Shown here in pieces: positions 11,290 to 23,548 of a DNA stretch of 64,000 bases. The notes below the pieces were generated by a model, which had not been told where the DNA came from, made no database searches, and saw nothing but the letters and a program-made list of their open reading frames with translations. Where the stretch lies: the NCBI GenBank assembly GCA_001414485.1, contig LLEY01000140.1:105106-169105 (forward strand). The letters run 5' to 3'. A program made the position numbers and the translations under genes. The number at the start of each line of letters is the position of its first letter. Within the stretch, counting starts at the first letter, position 1. Origin of the DNA: Calycina herbarum. Lineage: Eukaryota; Ascomycota; Leotiomycetes; Helotiales; Pezizellaceae.

Positions 11290-12435
11290 TGTTCAGATTC
11301 GTCCCTTTATGTCATGGTTCTCTTACCTGAATTGTTTCCCGAATCCTCCTTCGTCTTGTCTACAACACTCTTCCACCAATACGCAAGGTTTAAATCCAAG
11401 ACTCTACCCCCCTTGGTGGTATGGAGAATCTCAAGCAGAATTGTGTTATCAAGAGAAACGTATGCATCCATCTTAGGAGATTTGCCATCCGCCCAAATAC
11501 CTAAAGAGAGAAATATTAAATTTGTTTTTTCTTAAAAAGGATTTTACGGAGTTGGAGACGTACCCGTCGATAGTACAGGTTCAAACACGTTCTTGGTCGA
11601 CGGCTGCTGAAAACGTGCAGCCCATCTTAGCAGTTGTGGACATAGGGTGATCTCCTCTCTGAAGTTCACATCTGGTGGGCCAACACCCGGCTCCAACAAC
11701 CTTTCAGTAAAAGCAGAACCGTGCTGAGAACCGTCTTCGGGTGTCTTCCCTTCTCGGTCACATAGGTCCTTTTGACTCGAAAATTTCTTAAGGTGGAATG
11801 TTTTTCTAATTTTGTTCCAGAATTTGTTTTGGTGTTTCGGATTTGTCGACTGAGTGAAGCGATCAGAGTTGCAATATATTGTCTACACAATCTTTTTGAT
11901 AGCATCGGTGTTTATCTGCTTGGGGAAATAACCTACAACGCCGTCTGGATATGTGGTAGTTGTGAGGGTGCCTCCAGGAGAGAAATCGAAGGGTATTCCA
12001 CCGAATAGGTCTAAGGTGGAAAATTGTTAGTAATCCTGCTCGGTTCTAAGGTCTCTCAATCTCGATCATACCTTGAGCTTTTTTCAAGTTAGCCTCGTCG
12101 TCTTTTATAATCCATTTCGCCAGATCCGAATAATACTGCTTATTGGGTAGACCATCCCAAGGTCGTTGAGACAGCATAAGAGCAGCATCCTGTACCATGG
12201 CGTTTGCATCGGCGAAGGCTTCATTCACCAAAGTCTCTAGATCTAGCACATTATTCTGTCCGGGTGGAAGATTTGGATCTAGGGTAATTGTTGCTGTTCA
12301 TGTTAGGCCGGTGTTTTGCTCGGTTGTCTATATTCACGTACCTTGACATGATGCGTCTAGAATATAAGATCCTTGAGTGACTCTTATGGTGCTGATAAGT
12401 AACACAAGAACGAGTGTTTTTGTTGTAGAGTTGCA
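11290..12435 (-). pseudogene. Decayed secreted metallopeptidase-like gene
   Basis: On the minus strand a signal-peptide-like stretch (TLVLVLLISTIRVTQG) is followed by SYILDASC, then DLETLVNEAFADANAMVQDAALML, later EEITLCPQLLRWA and DAYVSLDNTILLEILHTTKGG. This order resembles fungal secreted deuterolysin/lysine-specific-metallopeptidase-like proteins, where the last block normally carries HExxH; here it reads LEILH, so the zinc site appears lost. The only nearby ATG (12435) is one base out of frame with the signal peptide across an A5 run, and an in-frame TAG interrupts the middle after KKIV (about 11885-11890; CAG would fit). Introns around 12270-12340, 12000-12070 and 11517-11565 can be recognised. 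I read it as a dead or dying gene; a homopolymer sequencing error could explain the first lesion. Confidence 0.5.
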
Positions 12436-13384
12436 TTGCGCAATGTCAAATATCGAAAGATTCAAAAGTAATATCTCTCTCAACAAATGTTTCGACACTA
12501 GGATTTGGACTCATCTTATAAATGAAGACTGATGGGCTTTAATAATCTGGGCCACGGTACAAAGTTCTCTATAAATAGTGACGAATATAAAGTCTTTCAA
12601 TGCCTCATTAAAGATTACGAATGGCGTTTATGTTTTCAGTCCTTCATTAGTACAATTTAACAAATCAGCCGAAGCAAAGTCTGTTTTTGCAAAAATGTTT
12701 TCGTACCAGCTTAAGCCAGGAGGCGGTTTTCATGAAGTCTTTCCCAATTCCAAGACCAAAGAGTGTTGTCAGAACTTACGAACTTCCTTGACTCACCATT
12801 GCCAAGAGCGCTACCATAGCATGGACAGTCTTTTGATTGACATTTAAGAAGGAAAATACTTGATCTTGTTGCGATCAGGAGCTTCGCTTACTGTATTGTT
12901 TAACTCTACTAAGCTTATTCATCGCCTAGAACTATTTTTACATAGGTAGGGTGTTGGTTTTAGAATTAGAATACGGCAAACGAGCGCTTGCTACAATACT
13001 TCATTAGAACAACACTCAGACAACCCCAATACTACAACACCACTCGATCAAGATAACACCAAGACATATTCAAAATAGGATTTCATGTGGAAAAAGTATA
13101 CATCCTCGTGATGCTTTACGTGCAGCCAGCATCGGAAGATAATTTACGAGCAAATGCACTGCCTCAAAGAAAGGAAGCTGAACCAGTCACGAACGTCAAG
13201 TTACTATGCTTCTGGGAACGAGCATGACAACAAACCAATGTAGAAACACACGTCCAAAATGCGGTATTTTCGTAACTGTAAACTTCCTAGCAAATCTTTC
13301 GTCCACTGGTTCGGTTGGTTTTCCATATTTAACCTCGAGCTACCTGCTCTGCACAAAGTAATCAATCAGATTCCCCAGTTCTTG
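12436..13384. other. Intergenic, no convincing gene
   Basis: Only short frames without domains. The DNA lies between two decayed genes and may include their former promoters. Confidence 0.3.
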
Positions 13385-14155
13385 AACATCTTTTATTGTC
13401 AACGGGAACATTTGGAGTTCCAGTATCTACTATCAATGAAGACTCTCCACAACCATGGGCGAATGCTGCCCTTGATTCGAGACCAACCAGTCCGTAGGTT
13501 TATCAATTCATCCCTAAAATGACATGGCTGATCGGCTCTTTTTTTCTCTAGAAACCCTGCCAACTTTGGTGTGGAAACTATAAGTGCGACGAAGAGTGGA
13601 CAGCCAATTATCTAACACCAGTTTGGTTTTACTTCAGCAAACGACCAAGCCAACAATGAAGTGCTTGAAATATCACCACCTTTGCTTGAGGCTGTGAACA
13701 AGATTGTTGATAGTTCATCCTGTAAAGTTACCAAGAGGGATAGCAAAGCGAACCACCTTGAAGCAACGAGATCACACATCGAAACTCGTGCTGATGATAC
13801 TATAATTAACGAACTCGTGGTCGACAATTGCCTTTCAGGCTGGGTTACCGACGCCCTTGGCCAGATAGTCAACGACCTATCCGGTGCTTTAGGCGGCGCT
13901 ATTCCCGGACGAAACGAAGACGTCGGTCTTTGGGAGGATTTTATCCCTACCATCTCAGCTGGCTTTTCCATGGCATATTCTGCTTTCGACACGATGGAGT
14001 TTTTCGATTGGGTAAGCCATGCTCTCACATATATCTCCCTCGTCCGTTGGCTAACTTCTTGTCTTTAATTTAGGTTCAACCTGGTCACCAACGATTCACA
14101 GTTGGAGTATTGGGCGTTCTAATGATCGTCCACGCCAGAAACATACAAATCTAAA
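13385..14155 (+). pseudogene. Relic of a secreted-protein gene (C-terminal part)
   Basis: Readable segments run GTFGVPVSTINEDSPQPW (about 13407-13460), an intron-like gap ending TCTCTAG at 13551, NPANFGVETISATKSGQPI, an in-frame TAA (13612-13614, CAA would fit), then a clean 135-codon stretch with a KR site and INELVVDNCLSGWVTDALG, another intron (from about 14012) and VQPGHQRFTVGVLGVLMIVHARN before a stop. The character resembles C-terminal regions of large fungal killer-toxin-like chitinases, but the resemblance is weak and no catalytic domain is present. I therefore call it a partial relic of unknown product. Confidence 0.4.
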
Positions 14156-14234
14156 ATCTACTCGTATTGAACAGATGGTTAAATGCTGTGTAGAAGCAAT
14201 TATTCATCAATTGTGATGTAGACTGGGACTAAAT

Positions 14235-14560
14235 CCAGGTTAATTTGCTGGCATTCAAGCTCTCTGCTACCAGAGCCGCTTACACTGTCTTAATCGAGCA
14301 AATGCTAATGAACCCCAACTACGTTAACGAACTGGTTATACAGGACTGTATCCTAGGCGGTATCCCATAAAATGCTGGTGCCGCTGCAGCCTCTTAGAAC
14401 CTCTTTCAAGTTTGGTCGTCGACCTACCCTAAAAGGGGTAGTCGCCTATCTTCCTTTATCGAGTTAATAATATTCGTGGGATTTCTATTTCCTTAGATCG
14501 TTCGATGAACCGCGTATAACTGTTTCTCTTATACGAAGTTAACATACGCTGTCTGAATTT
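14235..14560 (+). pseudogene. Second, more decayed copy of the same segment
   Basis: One frame reads ATRAAYTVLIEQML...YVNELVIQDCILGGIP, then stops (TAA, TAG) interleaved with NAGAAAAS and NLFQVWSSTYP. It parallels the preceding relic (ATRSHIETRADDTIINELVVDNCLSGW). The two may be tandem domains or a duplicated gene end. 14560-15240 is more AT-rich, with fragments such as SGYVIIGGTLLYIGVD but no usable frame. Confidence 0.3.
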
Positions 14561-15249
14561 CTTTCTGGTTCGATAAATTGATTAACTATATTATCTTTGT
14601 TTTTTGCCTTTCTTTTACGTTTTGGCTTTGGCAGAGGTTCGTCCTTACGCCTGTTTCAAAGATTTGTCGGCGTTCTCCTTATTTCTCGATACCTAGATAC
14701 ATCGTACACATTTTTATTCTTTACGCTCACCAAAATAAAAAGATTAATAATTGACATCAAGTAAAGCGACTCAGTTACTCATTTTCGTGTTTTCTGCCAT
14801 TTTGCTGGGGACCAAGTTTGCCCTTCGGGATATGTGATCATTGGAGGAACATTGCTTTACATCGGGGTCGACAAACAGGCTAAATCATTCTTCATGGCCG
14901 CCAGCAACATCTAATGGATTAAGGGGGGGATTTTGAGAATCTTTCACCTCAAGAGGCCATCGTAGCAGCTGCATGCAATAGGGCTCAGCAAGGACGCTAT
15001 TAACCGAGGATTTTCTTCAAAAGTTTCAGCTTCTTTTTTCGTTACACGGTCACATTACTTTAGCGGTGGATTTGAGAGTAAGTGGTTGGAGGTCTCTGCT
15101 TTTATTCTTTTGTTAGCCTGGCTTACTTATAGTTTTGGCTTGTACATTCTCTTTTCGGCTGGTGTCACTATTTCCTAGGTTCCCTTGGGACTTGTTCAAA
15201 GAACAAGAACAGCAGAACCCAACAACATCTTGTCAGAAAGATGAAAATG

Positions 15250-16725
15250 CTGTGAGTTTTAAATCCAACTTCTACAATAACATTAACTGAGATGAAAATA
15301 GCCGGCGTGCCCTGAAGATGACCGCCATGGGGAGAATGGAAAATACACTACCGATACAAACAAAGGTTGTCAATGCTGGCCTCTCTACCGAGCTGCTGGA
15401 GGCAGACATTTCGACGACAACTACGCAATGAGCCAACTTTCAATGCTCACTGCGGCTGCTATACCCAAGCCTGGGAGCCCAAATGTAATGGAGTCGGAAC
15501 ACAGAGGAACATATTTCGCGACTCCGGCCTCGAAGCTATAACCTCATTCTGCGATTATCAAACCCTCAAAGTGAGCATCCACCCCGTTCTCTTCGGGAAC
15601 CCCCAATACGTCAAAGATTTCGTCGAAGGGCGCAACGCGCTCCAAGTCAAACTCAACTTTGGAATGTTGATAGGTACGGTGATATCTGTTATATCAAGCC
15701 ACTTAAGGAGATATCGGTATGCCCGTCGGGCATGCCGAGGAAGAGTTTTTCGGTAAATAGATGCGGCAATTGCTACTGCAAAGTTGTATATATAATGTGC
15801 CTTCTGCTCTTGTAGAGCAAGGCATGGAATTCAAGTCTTTTACTCTTGCCCTCTGAAGTGCAGCATTGCAACATGGAACAAATCAAGAAATCCACGACGC
15901 AGATTGTATGATGTTTTTGAACCAGATGCTGGATGCTTGTGACGGCAATAATCCGGATAACCCCGCAAATCTCAAGTATGGTGGGAGTATCGATTATCCC
16001 AGTAGTGCCTCGTTTGAGATTGTACCGATCGCTATGAATGATCTCAACTGCAACAATTATCCTTTCAAGAAGTGGGTCGACGCCAATGTCATGATTGAAT
16101 CCATACGGGATTTTTGCAAGTCGAATCTCGCTGGGAAACGAGGCGATAGATTTAACCAAAGTTACAACTCCGGCAAAAACAACGGCCTTGACTTGACAGC
16201 CTCCTTCTACAGGGACTATTCGACTTCCGCCGAGGACTGCATCAACCAATTTGAGAAAGCAGTTCATAACTGTGACCACGGCGATACTGTGAACAATCCT
16301 CTCGACCACAAATTTGGCTGAACTTATACCAATGATCACGGTGTTGTGTACACTCTGGAGCCCAAATCCTCAGAATCGAAACCCTTCCCCCCAAAGAATA
16401 GCAAGAATCCCGTCTGCGCCCCGGATGGAATTGGTGCCAGCGTAGACGACTGGACAAAGGGAGGATGAATTCTGTCAAGATGGAAAAAAATTCTATAGCG
16501 TGGAATATGGATATAGGAAGGGGAAGCGACTTCGTTTCTCAGCAACAAATGTAGTAGATCCTGGTGCAGTTTATGGGAAAGGACCTTCCGTTTGCAGTGC
16601 TTCCCCCGACTTCACGCCCGGTAAGATTCGAAAAGATGACTGTCTGTATGCGATACAGAAGTTGGCTAGTGCTTGTAAGTTTGATCCTTCATGAATTTCC
16701 GAGAAAGAGGAAATACTGACAGGGT
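15250..16725 (+). pseudogene. Broken secreted Cys-containing protein gene
   Basis: Frames carry KYTTDTNKGCQCWPLYRAAGG (15340-15410), SQLSMLTAAAIPKPGSPNVM, and later a clean stretch (15866-16321) with DADCMMFLNQMLDACDGNN, PANLKYGG, CKSNLAGKRG and AEDCINQFEKAVHNCDHGD. The phrase FL..LDACDGN.P.NP.NLKYGG recurs, in my recollection, in secreted fungal proteins attached to large hydrolases. The frame then meets TGA (16318-16320), continues readable (TYTNDHGVVYTLEP, VCAPDGIGASVDDW) and stops again near 16468. A hairpin (GGTATGCCC/GGGCATGCC) sits at about 15716-15737. Probable pseudogene; function not assigned. Confidence 0.4.
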
Positions 16726-16734
16726 CTCTAGGCA

Positions 16735-17631
16735 AAGATAACAGTGCGAAGTACATTTTTTCACTGTGTTGAGTGGTCTCTTGACACCCTAAAATAGGCG
16801 AGAGTTTAGGTCATCGGTTTACGAATATGGTTTTGATCAAGAAGGGTAAGATGAAGTTGAGGACAATGAGAAAGACGATCTGAGAAGGATGAGTGGAAGA
16901 ATTGGCAAGTAGATGTCTTGGTTTTTGAAAGTGTACCCGTGCAGTCTTGGAGCGTCATACTACATTGGCTCTGAAGGACTTATGTTAAGGATTTAAGATA
17001 ACGATTCGTATACTCCGCGTGAAATTAAAATGGAAGATTGAACTGTTTCCCATCCATCCCCACACGTATGCCGATTATCCTCTTTTCAACTCCCACGTTT
17101 CTCCTCTTCCCATTCTCCACTTGCTGTGCCGCTCGCTTCTCGTTTAGTGCCAAGAATTTACGTAGTTTTCCCTCGTACCACCATTCAAGTGAGCAATACG
17201 TCCGTATGCACTGATATCGGTCATAAAAGCAGCTAAGTCCTAGATTGATACGCCCGTACTATATCGCCGATGGAGTTCTGTATGGTTCATCGGAATTGTA
17301 ACCCTACTAGCGCTGATATATCTTCTCTCCGACGGAGTTTATCCCCTGCAGCTATCGATGTGAGTCACCCGGTGTATATGCTTAACCATTTCTCTGGAAT
17401 GAAATTCCACCAAGTCGACCGAAATCAGCATGGACTTCGTAAATGTGAGATATACCCATGATGTTAGCAAGTGGGAGCCGGATTCTGGAGAGTATCGAAG
17501 CTGTGTGTTCAGAGGTTGAGTATGAGATGAAATAGATATAAAGTGCTCGTTGATAACCTGAACTTTTCTTTTCAATCCTGACATCAAACACTTCTCATCC
17601 ATCAAATATCATCTCATCATCACCACCCATC
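16735..17631. other. Intergenic, promoter of the DJ-1-like gene at its right end
   Basis: No convincing gene. The last 100 bases contain a CT-rich stretch and AACACTTCTCATCCATC leading to the ATG at 17632, a usual fungal start context. Confidence 0.3.
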
Positions 17632-18401
17632 ATGGCACCAAAACTTCTCATCGTTCTTACTTCCCACGCCAAAATTGCTGGGACCGATTTCCCTACTGGC
17701 TGGTGGCTTCCTGAATTTGCCCATCCATTTTACAAACTCAAACCTCATTTCGATCTCACTATCGCATCTCCAGACGGCGGAGAATCGCCGCTTAATCCTT
17801 GGTGTGCTGATTTATACAAGGAAGATGTCGAGTCGATGAAATTCTTGAAGGAGGAGGAAGTGTGGTGGAAGAATACAGAGAAACTTGAAAGTTTCTTGGG
17901 GAAATCGGGGGATTTCGAGGGTGTTTATTTTGTTGGTGGTCATGGTCGTAAGTCCCACCCATATCCTCAGACATCAGACTTTTAGGTTATATCTCCAGTA
18001 TTGACTTATGCTTCTATCCAGCAATGTTCGATCTCCCAACCGACCCTCAATCCCAGCAACTCATCCGCGAATTCTATGAAGCAGGCAAAGTTGTTTCGGC
18101 GGTTTGTCACGGACCAGCTGTATTCCTCCATGTGAAGCTTTCAGATGGAACACTACTTATTGCCAATCAAGCAGTCACTGGCTTATCAGATGCGGAAGAA
18201 TTGCCGCAATCGGCTGAGGTGATGCCTTTTTCGCTTGAGGAGGAATTGCAAAAGGCTTCTGGTGGGAAATATGAGTGTGCTCCCAAGCCTGAGGAGGCTT
18301 TTGTTGTGGTTAGTGGGAAGGATGGGAAGTTGATTACGGGGCAGAATCCGGCTAGTGCGGCGGGAATTGCTGAGGCTGTTAGGAAAGCTGTTTTGGGTTG
18401 A
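17632..18401 (+). CDS. DJ-1/PfpI (Hsp31-like) glutamine-amidotransferase-fold protein
   Basis: Exons 17632-17947 and 18022-18401 (GTAAGT...CAG) encode 231 residues from ATG in a CATCATGGC context. The class I amidotransferase-like fold is clear: PKLLIVLTSHAK at the N-terminus, GWWLPEFAHPFYKLKP, ASPDGGESPL, the GVYFVGGHGPMFDLP turn (the intron splits the Pro codon of GGHGP) and the nucleophile elbow VVSAVCHGPAVFL with its catalytic Cys. Length and motifs match Hsp31-type glyoxalase III/chaperones, which convert methylglyoxal to lactate without glutathione and help in oxidative stress. The protein has no signal peptide and should be cytosolic. The subgroup cannot be fixed without a tree. Confidence 0.92.
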
Positions 18402-19197
18402 TTTCTTGGTTGAGGGTGTTAGGAATTGAGCTGCTTGGTGATAATTTGAGATGCTCTGAATATTATGATCGAGTTCGATATTACTGATCGGATCCTTCTA
18501 CAGGCTACTTAGCCATCATAATCTTACCACAGAATATCTTAATGCCTGGCTGTCTTGATAGAACGTTGACAACACTCATGATTCCGTGTCTCCACAGCCG
18601 TATTTTTGGAATGTATCGTTTCAGGCTTTGATTGGATTGTGTTGGTTTGGTCACGTTGCCCCCGCCCCCCGCCCCCGTAAGAGGAATCGATTGAAAAAAC
18701 CAGTTTCTTAGTCTCAATTTCAAAAAACTTTGACACTGGTATAAAAGTGAACCCTATCCTCCAATCTCGATTGTAGCTGGACTACGTAAAAAGTTCAAGG
18801 TAAAAACTCTGTTATCCGCCCTGCACATCGCGCTTAGCTAAAGACGCCACCAGATAAGAATCGCAAAAATAGCTCGGGAGTGAAGGCTTATTTGGTAACA
18901 AGAATATTTGTTTTTGTGGCATGAGTTGAATCAGGAGGAAAATAAAAAACACAATACTTCTCAACGCCAAAAGACACGACCTCTATCCCAAACGCATTTT
19001 CCAACAAGTGACAAACAACGAGATCATAATATACATAAGCAAGACACCGAATTTAAACTTGGGGTCTGTGATCTTTGCGATCTGCAAGACCTGCATCATA
19101 GCACATTGAATTTGGCATTTCCCCCATCCTCAACTCCTTGAGACAGGAGGCATCGACCTACCATCAAACCCAGGAAACTGGCCTGGCAGTTCGAAAT
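18402..19197. other. Intergenic, no convincing gene
   Basis: Only short frames. A CCCCCGCCCCCCGCCCCCG run lies at 18659-18677, unusual for this AT-leaning region and a possible G-quadruplex on the minus strand. This gap marks the edge of the deaminase-like array. Confidence 0.35.
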
Positions 19198-20837
19198 CTA
19201 GGAAGGGCTTCTTTTTTCGGCTTTTTTAAACGGTGATCCTGAGACTGATGAGAGTGGTGTGGATCTGGAGCTTTGGGTTTGCGGTGTACTTGACTCTACA
19301 AAGTCGTTTTCTGGGAAAGTTTCCTCAAGCTCGGGGGTATGTACTCGTGTTCTTCCTTCTATAATTAGTGTTCCTGGATTGTCCTCAGACTTCATCTTTT
19401 TGAAACTTTGGCTCCTTTCCGTTCGAAGTAAACTAGATAACTTCAACAAGATATCTTCCGAAGCTTGGTCAAGTTTTACAATGTGGCGGTGTTTGAAGCT
19501 AGTTAAATCCGGAATAGTCCAATTACTCCAGAAGGTTCCATGCGCACCTGAAACTTCGTATTCAGGAAGTAGAAAAAGATGGCATGAGCCACATGTATAC
19601 TTGCTGCATCCCATCATTCGTTTCACATTGCGTACATTCGTCTTGTTGGCATCCAAAGCGTATACCATGAGCTTCATCTCCGCATGGACTCCATATTTCA
19701 GGTCCCGCTTGCTCTTGAAAGTTTGAAATCTTGTTCTCAGTGAGTCTACCGTATGGTCCTTCCACTCATTATCACTGGGTTCGCGATACTTTCCAATGTA
19801 TCTCTGTATGGTATTAGTATCAAGATAAAACGGGTCACCATCATTTCCAATCTTTGGGTTGGTCTTTCATCCTCTCCAAGTGCTTGAAAAACCTCCTCCA
19901 AAGTCCAAGATCTCCAACCCCTCACTCCTTTTTTTCTGTCTCTCTGGGTGACTTCAAGGTTAACCAAGAAAACTCCCAAGTCTTGAAACTCTAAAACCCT
20001 CTTTGCAGCCTCTACCATGACAATAAATTCACTTCTAAGACGTCCAAGATAAGATACGGGCTTCACGACGTCCTTTAACCCAGCGTCTCTCCAGCACGGC
20101 TTGTGTTCGTTGCAACTTCGAAGATTATATGCTTCCATCAAAATCTTTTCTCAGGCTGCGACATATTCGTCGACATCAGTTGTTGAGCATACTATTTCAG
20201 CACATTGTTTGATCATGGTTATACCATGATATAAATAACAGCCTGTTCTGCTAATTTGTGCAGAGCACAGGTCCTCTGTTGTAAAGGGTGTATTTCTGAT
20301 TTCTTTGGCCCAGTGCTCCAATCGCAAGTCGTAGTAGTCTAACATGAAATACCAGAGGGATTCACTTGCGGTTGTCGAAACTGATCCTTGTATTGTCAGC
20401 TTAACACACGCATTTTACCCAAGGGATATCGCCGTTCAAATTGATTTCTTTCAAATATTGCTGAACCTTCTCAAAAAGGCTTTGTCGAACCGACCAAAAG
20501 TCCCGTTACGAGCGACTGAAAGTTGCCGTGGCGTAGCTGAATAACCTGGAATCTTATGGAAGAGGGTGGCTGATATAAATTTCGGATGCTGCTGGTTGTG
20601 GGAAAGATGGGCAAAATGCTCTAAAAAGAGCCTCCCGAGGCAATCATCGTTCAGATCTTCCACCAAGATATATTTGCCATCTCCATTACAATTTGAACCG
20701 GAAAGCTTGGAATGAGAGTCATCGATGTGCATATGTTCGCCCACCTGTTGTTGCATACAACCGAGTAGAGTTCTAAACTCGATAAGTTTCCGCGAACCAA
20801 GCTCGGTAGAGAAACAGTATATATTTTTAATGGACAT
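19198..20837 (-). pseudogene. Deaminase-like (OTT_1508-type) family, copy A, broken
   Basis: The N-terminal part (from the ATG at 20837) ends with the family motif LSVARNGTFGRFDKAF, then shifts frame at a T5 run near 20478-20482, where KVQQYLKEINLNGD continues in another frame. The middle (20345-19746) has an in-frame TGA at 20151-20153. Near 19840 the frame shifts once more; the next frame reads GNDGDPFYLDTNTIQRYIGK. The C-terminal part carries GVHAEMKLMVYALD (HAE zinc/catalytic motif) and GCSKYTCGSCHLFL (CxxC), followed by the tail GTFWSNWTIPD. These are the zinc-binding features of cytidine-deaminase-fold proteins. Three separate lesions make a working protein unlikely. Confidence 0.6.
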
Positions 20838-21728
20838 TTTCCAGAAAATGTTGAACTGAGATGAAAGAAGATGAACAAGATTGATAAGAATAATTTTGGA
20901 GAATGTTGCAGTCTAATTGTAGTGTTAAAAGGAGCTTTGGAATATGATGGTAGATAGCACCATCTAACATTAACATCCTATATATATACAGACATAGATC
21001 AATGTCTCTCAAACAGATCTCTTTTTTTCACTGTTGCCATGCATAAAGTGTATAAAAGCCTCCTGAGTCCTCACAGAAGTCAGTGCCTCGAATTGCTGGC
21101 TCGATCTGTTGTCGCTGAACAGATTTTTACTTCCCCATTGTAGTGTTGAAACCATGTCCTGCATTAATCGCTGCTTGTCACTTGGGGATCTGGCATCCCT
21201 TCTGGCTTTGTTGCAATCAATATAGGTACCTTCGTTACTCATGTTAACAACCTTTGAGAATTGATTACCGGGAAACAACAACATTGGGTGATTGACGAGT
21301 GGGAGTGTATGTTTCATAAGCTGCGAGTCATGTTTTAGCGGACAATGGGAGCAATCAATTTTGATTCATTGAATAAAGTATTAGGGACGAAAATAGAGTT
21401 GAGACAAAGCAAAGAAAACTTACCCAGTTCTGAAACAGAAAGTCCAGTCACACTTACTTGACAATGAATAATTTTAACGATGGTATTATAAACAATGAGA
21501 TAGTTAGCCGATCTCAAAATGGTGGAACAGTAATTCATCAGTGATAGTTATCTGAAGATGGCTGATGACAGGACATCAAAGTTTGTGCAACAATGGGATT
21601 ACGTAACTTCGTGACGATTACAGACAAAGGAATGAAACTGACCGGTTTTTATTGGCTTTTTATGAGTTCCATTTGTCTCTTGCTGAATATGAATATACAC
21701 TGAAGAGAAGAAAAACCAAGAGTGCAAA
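20838..21728. other. Spacer between deaminase-like copies A and B
   Basis: AT-leaning DNA with a 102-codon minus-strand frame at 21009-21317 (KARRDARSPSDKQRLMQDM) that lacks the family motifs. It may be a fragment of something else or chance. Confidence 0.3.
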
Positions 21729-22972
21729 TTACCACTCACAACAAAGCTCATCCTTCAAAATCCCAAGCGTCTCATCAAGCGCCACCTTAATTTTATCCGC
21801 CTCCTCCTTCTGACAACAAATAGTATCAGGAACCCTCCACCCATTAAAAATGTGGTTATGACACCCCCTCATCCTATAACTCTTATGTTTCCTCAGAGAA
21901 CGATCGCAAAGGAAACAAGTATCTTTATTACACCCTATATAATCCGAAACATTTGCTTCTGGATCCGAAAGATAGCCATGTGAGGCAACATATATAACGA
22001 CTTGTATCTCGGCATGGACTTTCAAATTTGGTTTGCGAAATTCGTTGAACTTCTGGATATTGGTTTTTCTGTCTCCTTGTAATTTGGACTCGTCGAATGA
22101 GCCTTTTTTGTACTTGCCGAGAGATGTGATGGTTTTTGCGTAATCCCATTTTCCCTTACGGAGACCAGCTTCGGGGGTTGGGAGGGGGGAGATCACTAGG
22201 TTAGAAAAGCTTTGGCTGTTGGTTCGGGCCATTTGGACTAGTACCTCATAGCACTTGCGGGGTTGTCCGATAATTGAAACAAGCTTTTTGAGACTTGAGG
22301 CTTTTTCTTTGTCGCTGCAAACTTTGACAAAGTCATTGATAAGAAATTGTAAACTGATTGCATGCGCCCGGTGGACCATTGAGGATAATTCTGCTGCGGG
22401 CAATTTCTCGGAAAGATGGTCGGGAATTGATTCCAGAAGTTTAGCGAGATATGGCCTCAAGCCGTCTGTATCGTGGCAACCCACTTGTGGAAGTGCTTTT
22501 AATTGTTCTCGTAGATTTTCCGCATCAACTCGCAGCTTGTTTTGGTGACCGATGATTGCTTCCCAAAGAGGGCTCTCCTCAGTCCTAATTTCTTCTGTTA
22601 ATGAATTCAATGGAAGTGACTTACCACGCGAGTTGTTGCGTCTCGAATTTTGCTTCCTTGCCATTTCTCTTAATTCCCTCTCCACGACTACTCTAAACTC
22701 CTTATCCGTTGCATGGAAAGCTTCATTCTTGGCAAGCATAGTTGAGCGCTGTCCTTCCATTCAATTAGAAGTGTGGCGCTAACATTCTTTCCCTTTCGGT
22801 TTCGCGAGAACACCTCAGCAATGGAGTCATGAAAGCGGTCGTTCAGACAAGGACCTTCACTTCCAGAGTATTTGATGCCTTCCTGAAGCTGTCCATCATT
22901 CTTGAAGCGGAGCATGGCAGCCAGTGCTCGGAACTCCTCCTTCAATTGTGGGTTCCAGATAAATCGATACAT
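21729..22972 (-). pseudogene. Deaminase-like (OTT_1508-type) family, copy B, best preserved
   Basis: The first frame starts at 22972 (MYRFIWNPQLKEEFRALAAML) and contains LNDRFHDSIAEVFSRNRKGK, parallel to copy E. Near 22745 it shifts by one base: NVSATLLIEW should lead to QRSTMLAKNEAFHATDKEF, which is in the next frame. From the ATG at 22760 a clean 343-codon frame runs to the end, with LKVHAEIQVVIYVASHGY (HAE), DYIGCNKDTCFLCDRSL (CxxC) and YRMRGCHNHIFNGWRVPD, the complete zinc-site signature. A stretch at 22615-22644 has intron-like ends (GTAAGT, CAG) but is only 30 bases and in frame. Either a frameshifted relic or a truncated gene starting at 22760; I lean to the former, with low certainty. 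Confidence 0.6.
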
Positions 22973-23548
22973 GATCCTGGTTGTACGAAGTACTGTTTGT
23001 CGATTTTGTGTAAGCAGTTTTTGAAAATGGTTTTTAAAGTATTTAAAGTAAGCAGGTAAGAGTTTGTATAGAAAGCGTGATTGATATACGACAAATAAAA
23101 CTAAACAATGGTACCCGAATGTTGAGCGCTTTTACATATTACATTACTGAACAAAGATACCTTTTTGTTGGTACTCTCCTCTGTAGAACCAACAAAGCTT
23201 TGATCAAAAAAACAAAGAACCGCAATAAAGAATAAGATAATTGACCAAAAATCGAACTTAGCTAAACGAGTGATGTATGAGATTTCGACGAAATTGATTA
23301 AATTAAAGGAGAACGAGACGAAATCATTGTATTCATGTATAAAATTATACTAGAAATGAATCAGGTCTGAGAAGGTACCTTTCTCACTTGCCTATCGACA
23401 GCCTTATTGATCTTTTCGAACATTCTTGAATGGCGGATTGTGAAAATCGTCTTGCCATCCAATTCTATCATATTTCGTCGTCGAAAACGCTGGACGTTGT
23501 ACTTGAGACGTCGGAACCAGAGCCTTTCGAGGAAGAAGATGGCGACAG

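Noticed and set aside
21009..21317. Sixth deaminase-like copy
   Set aside because: The 102-codon frame has neither the VARN block nor the HAE/CxxC motifs.
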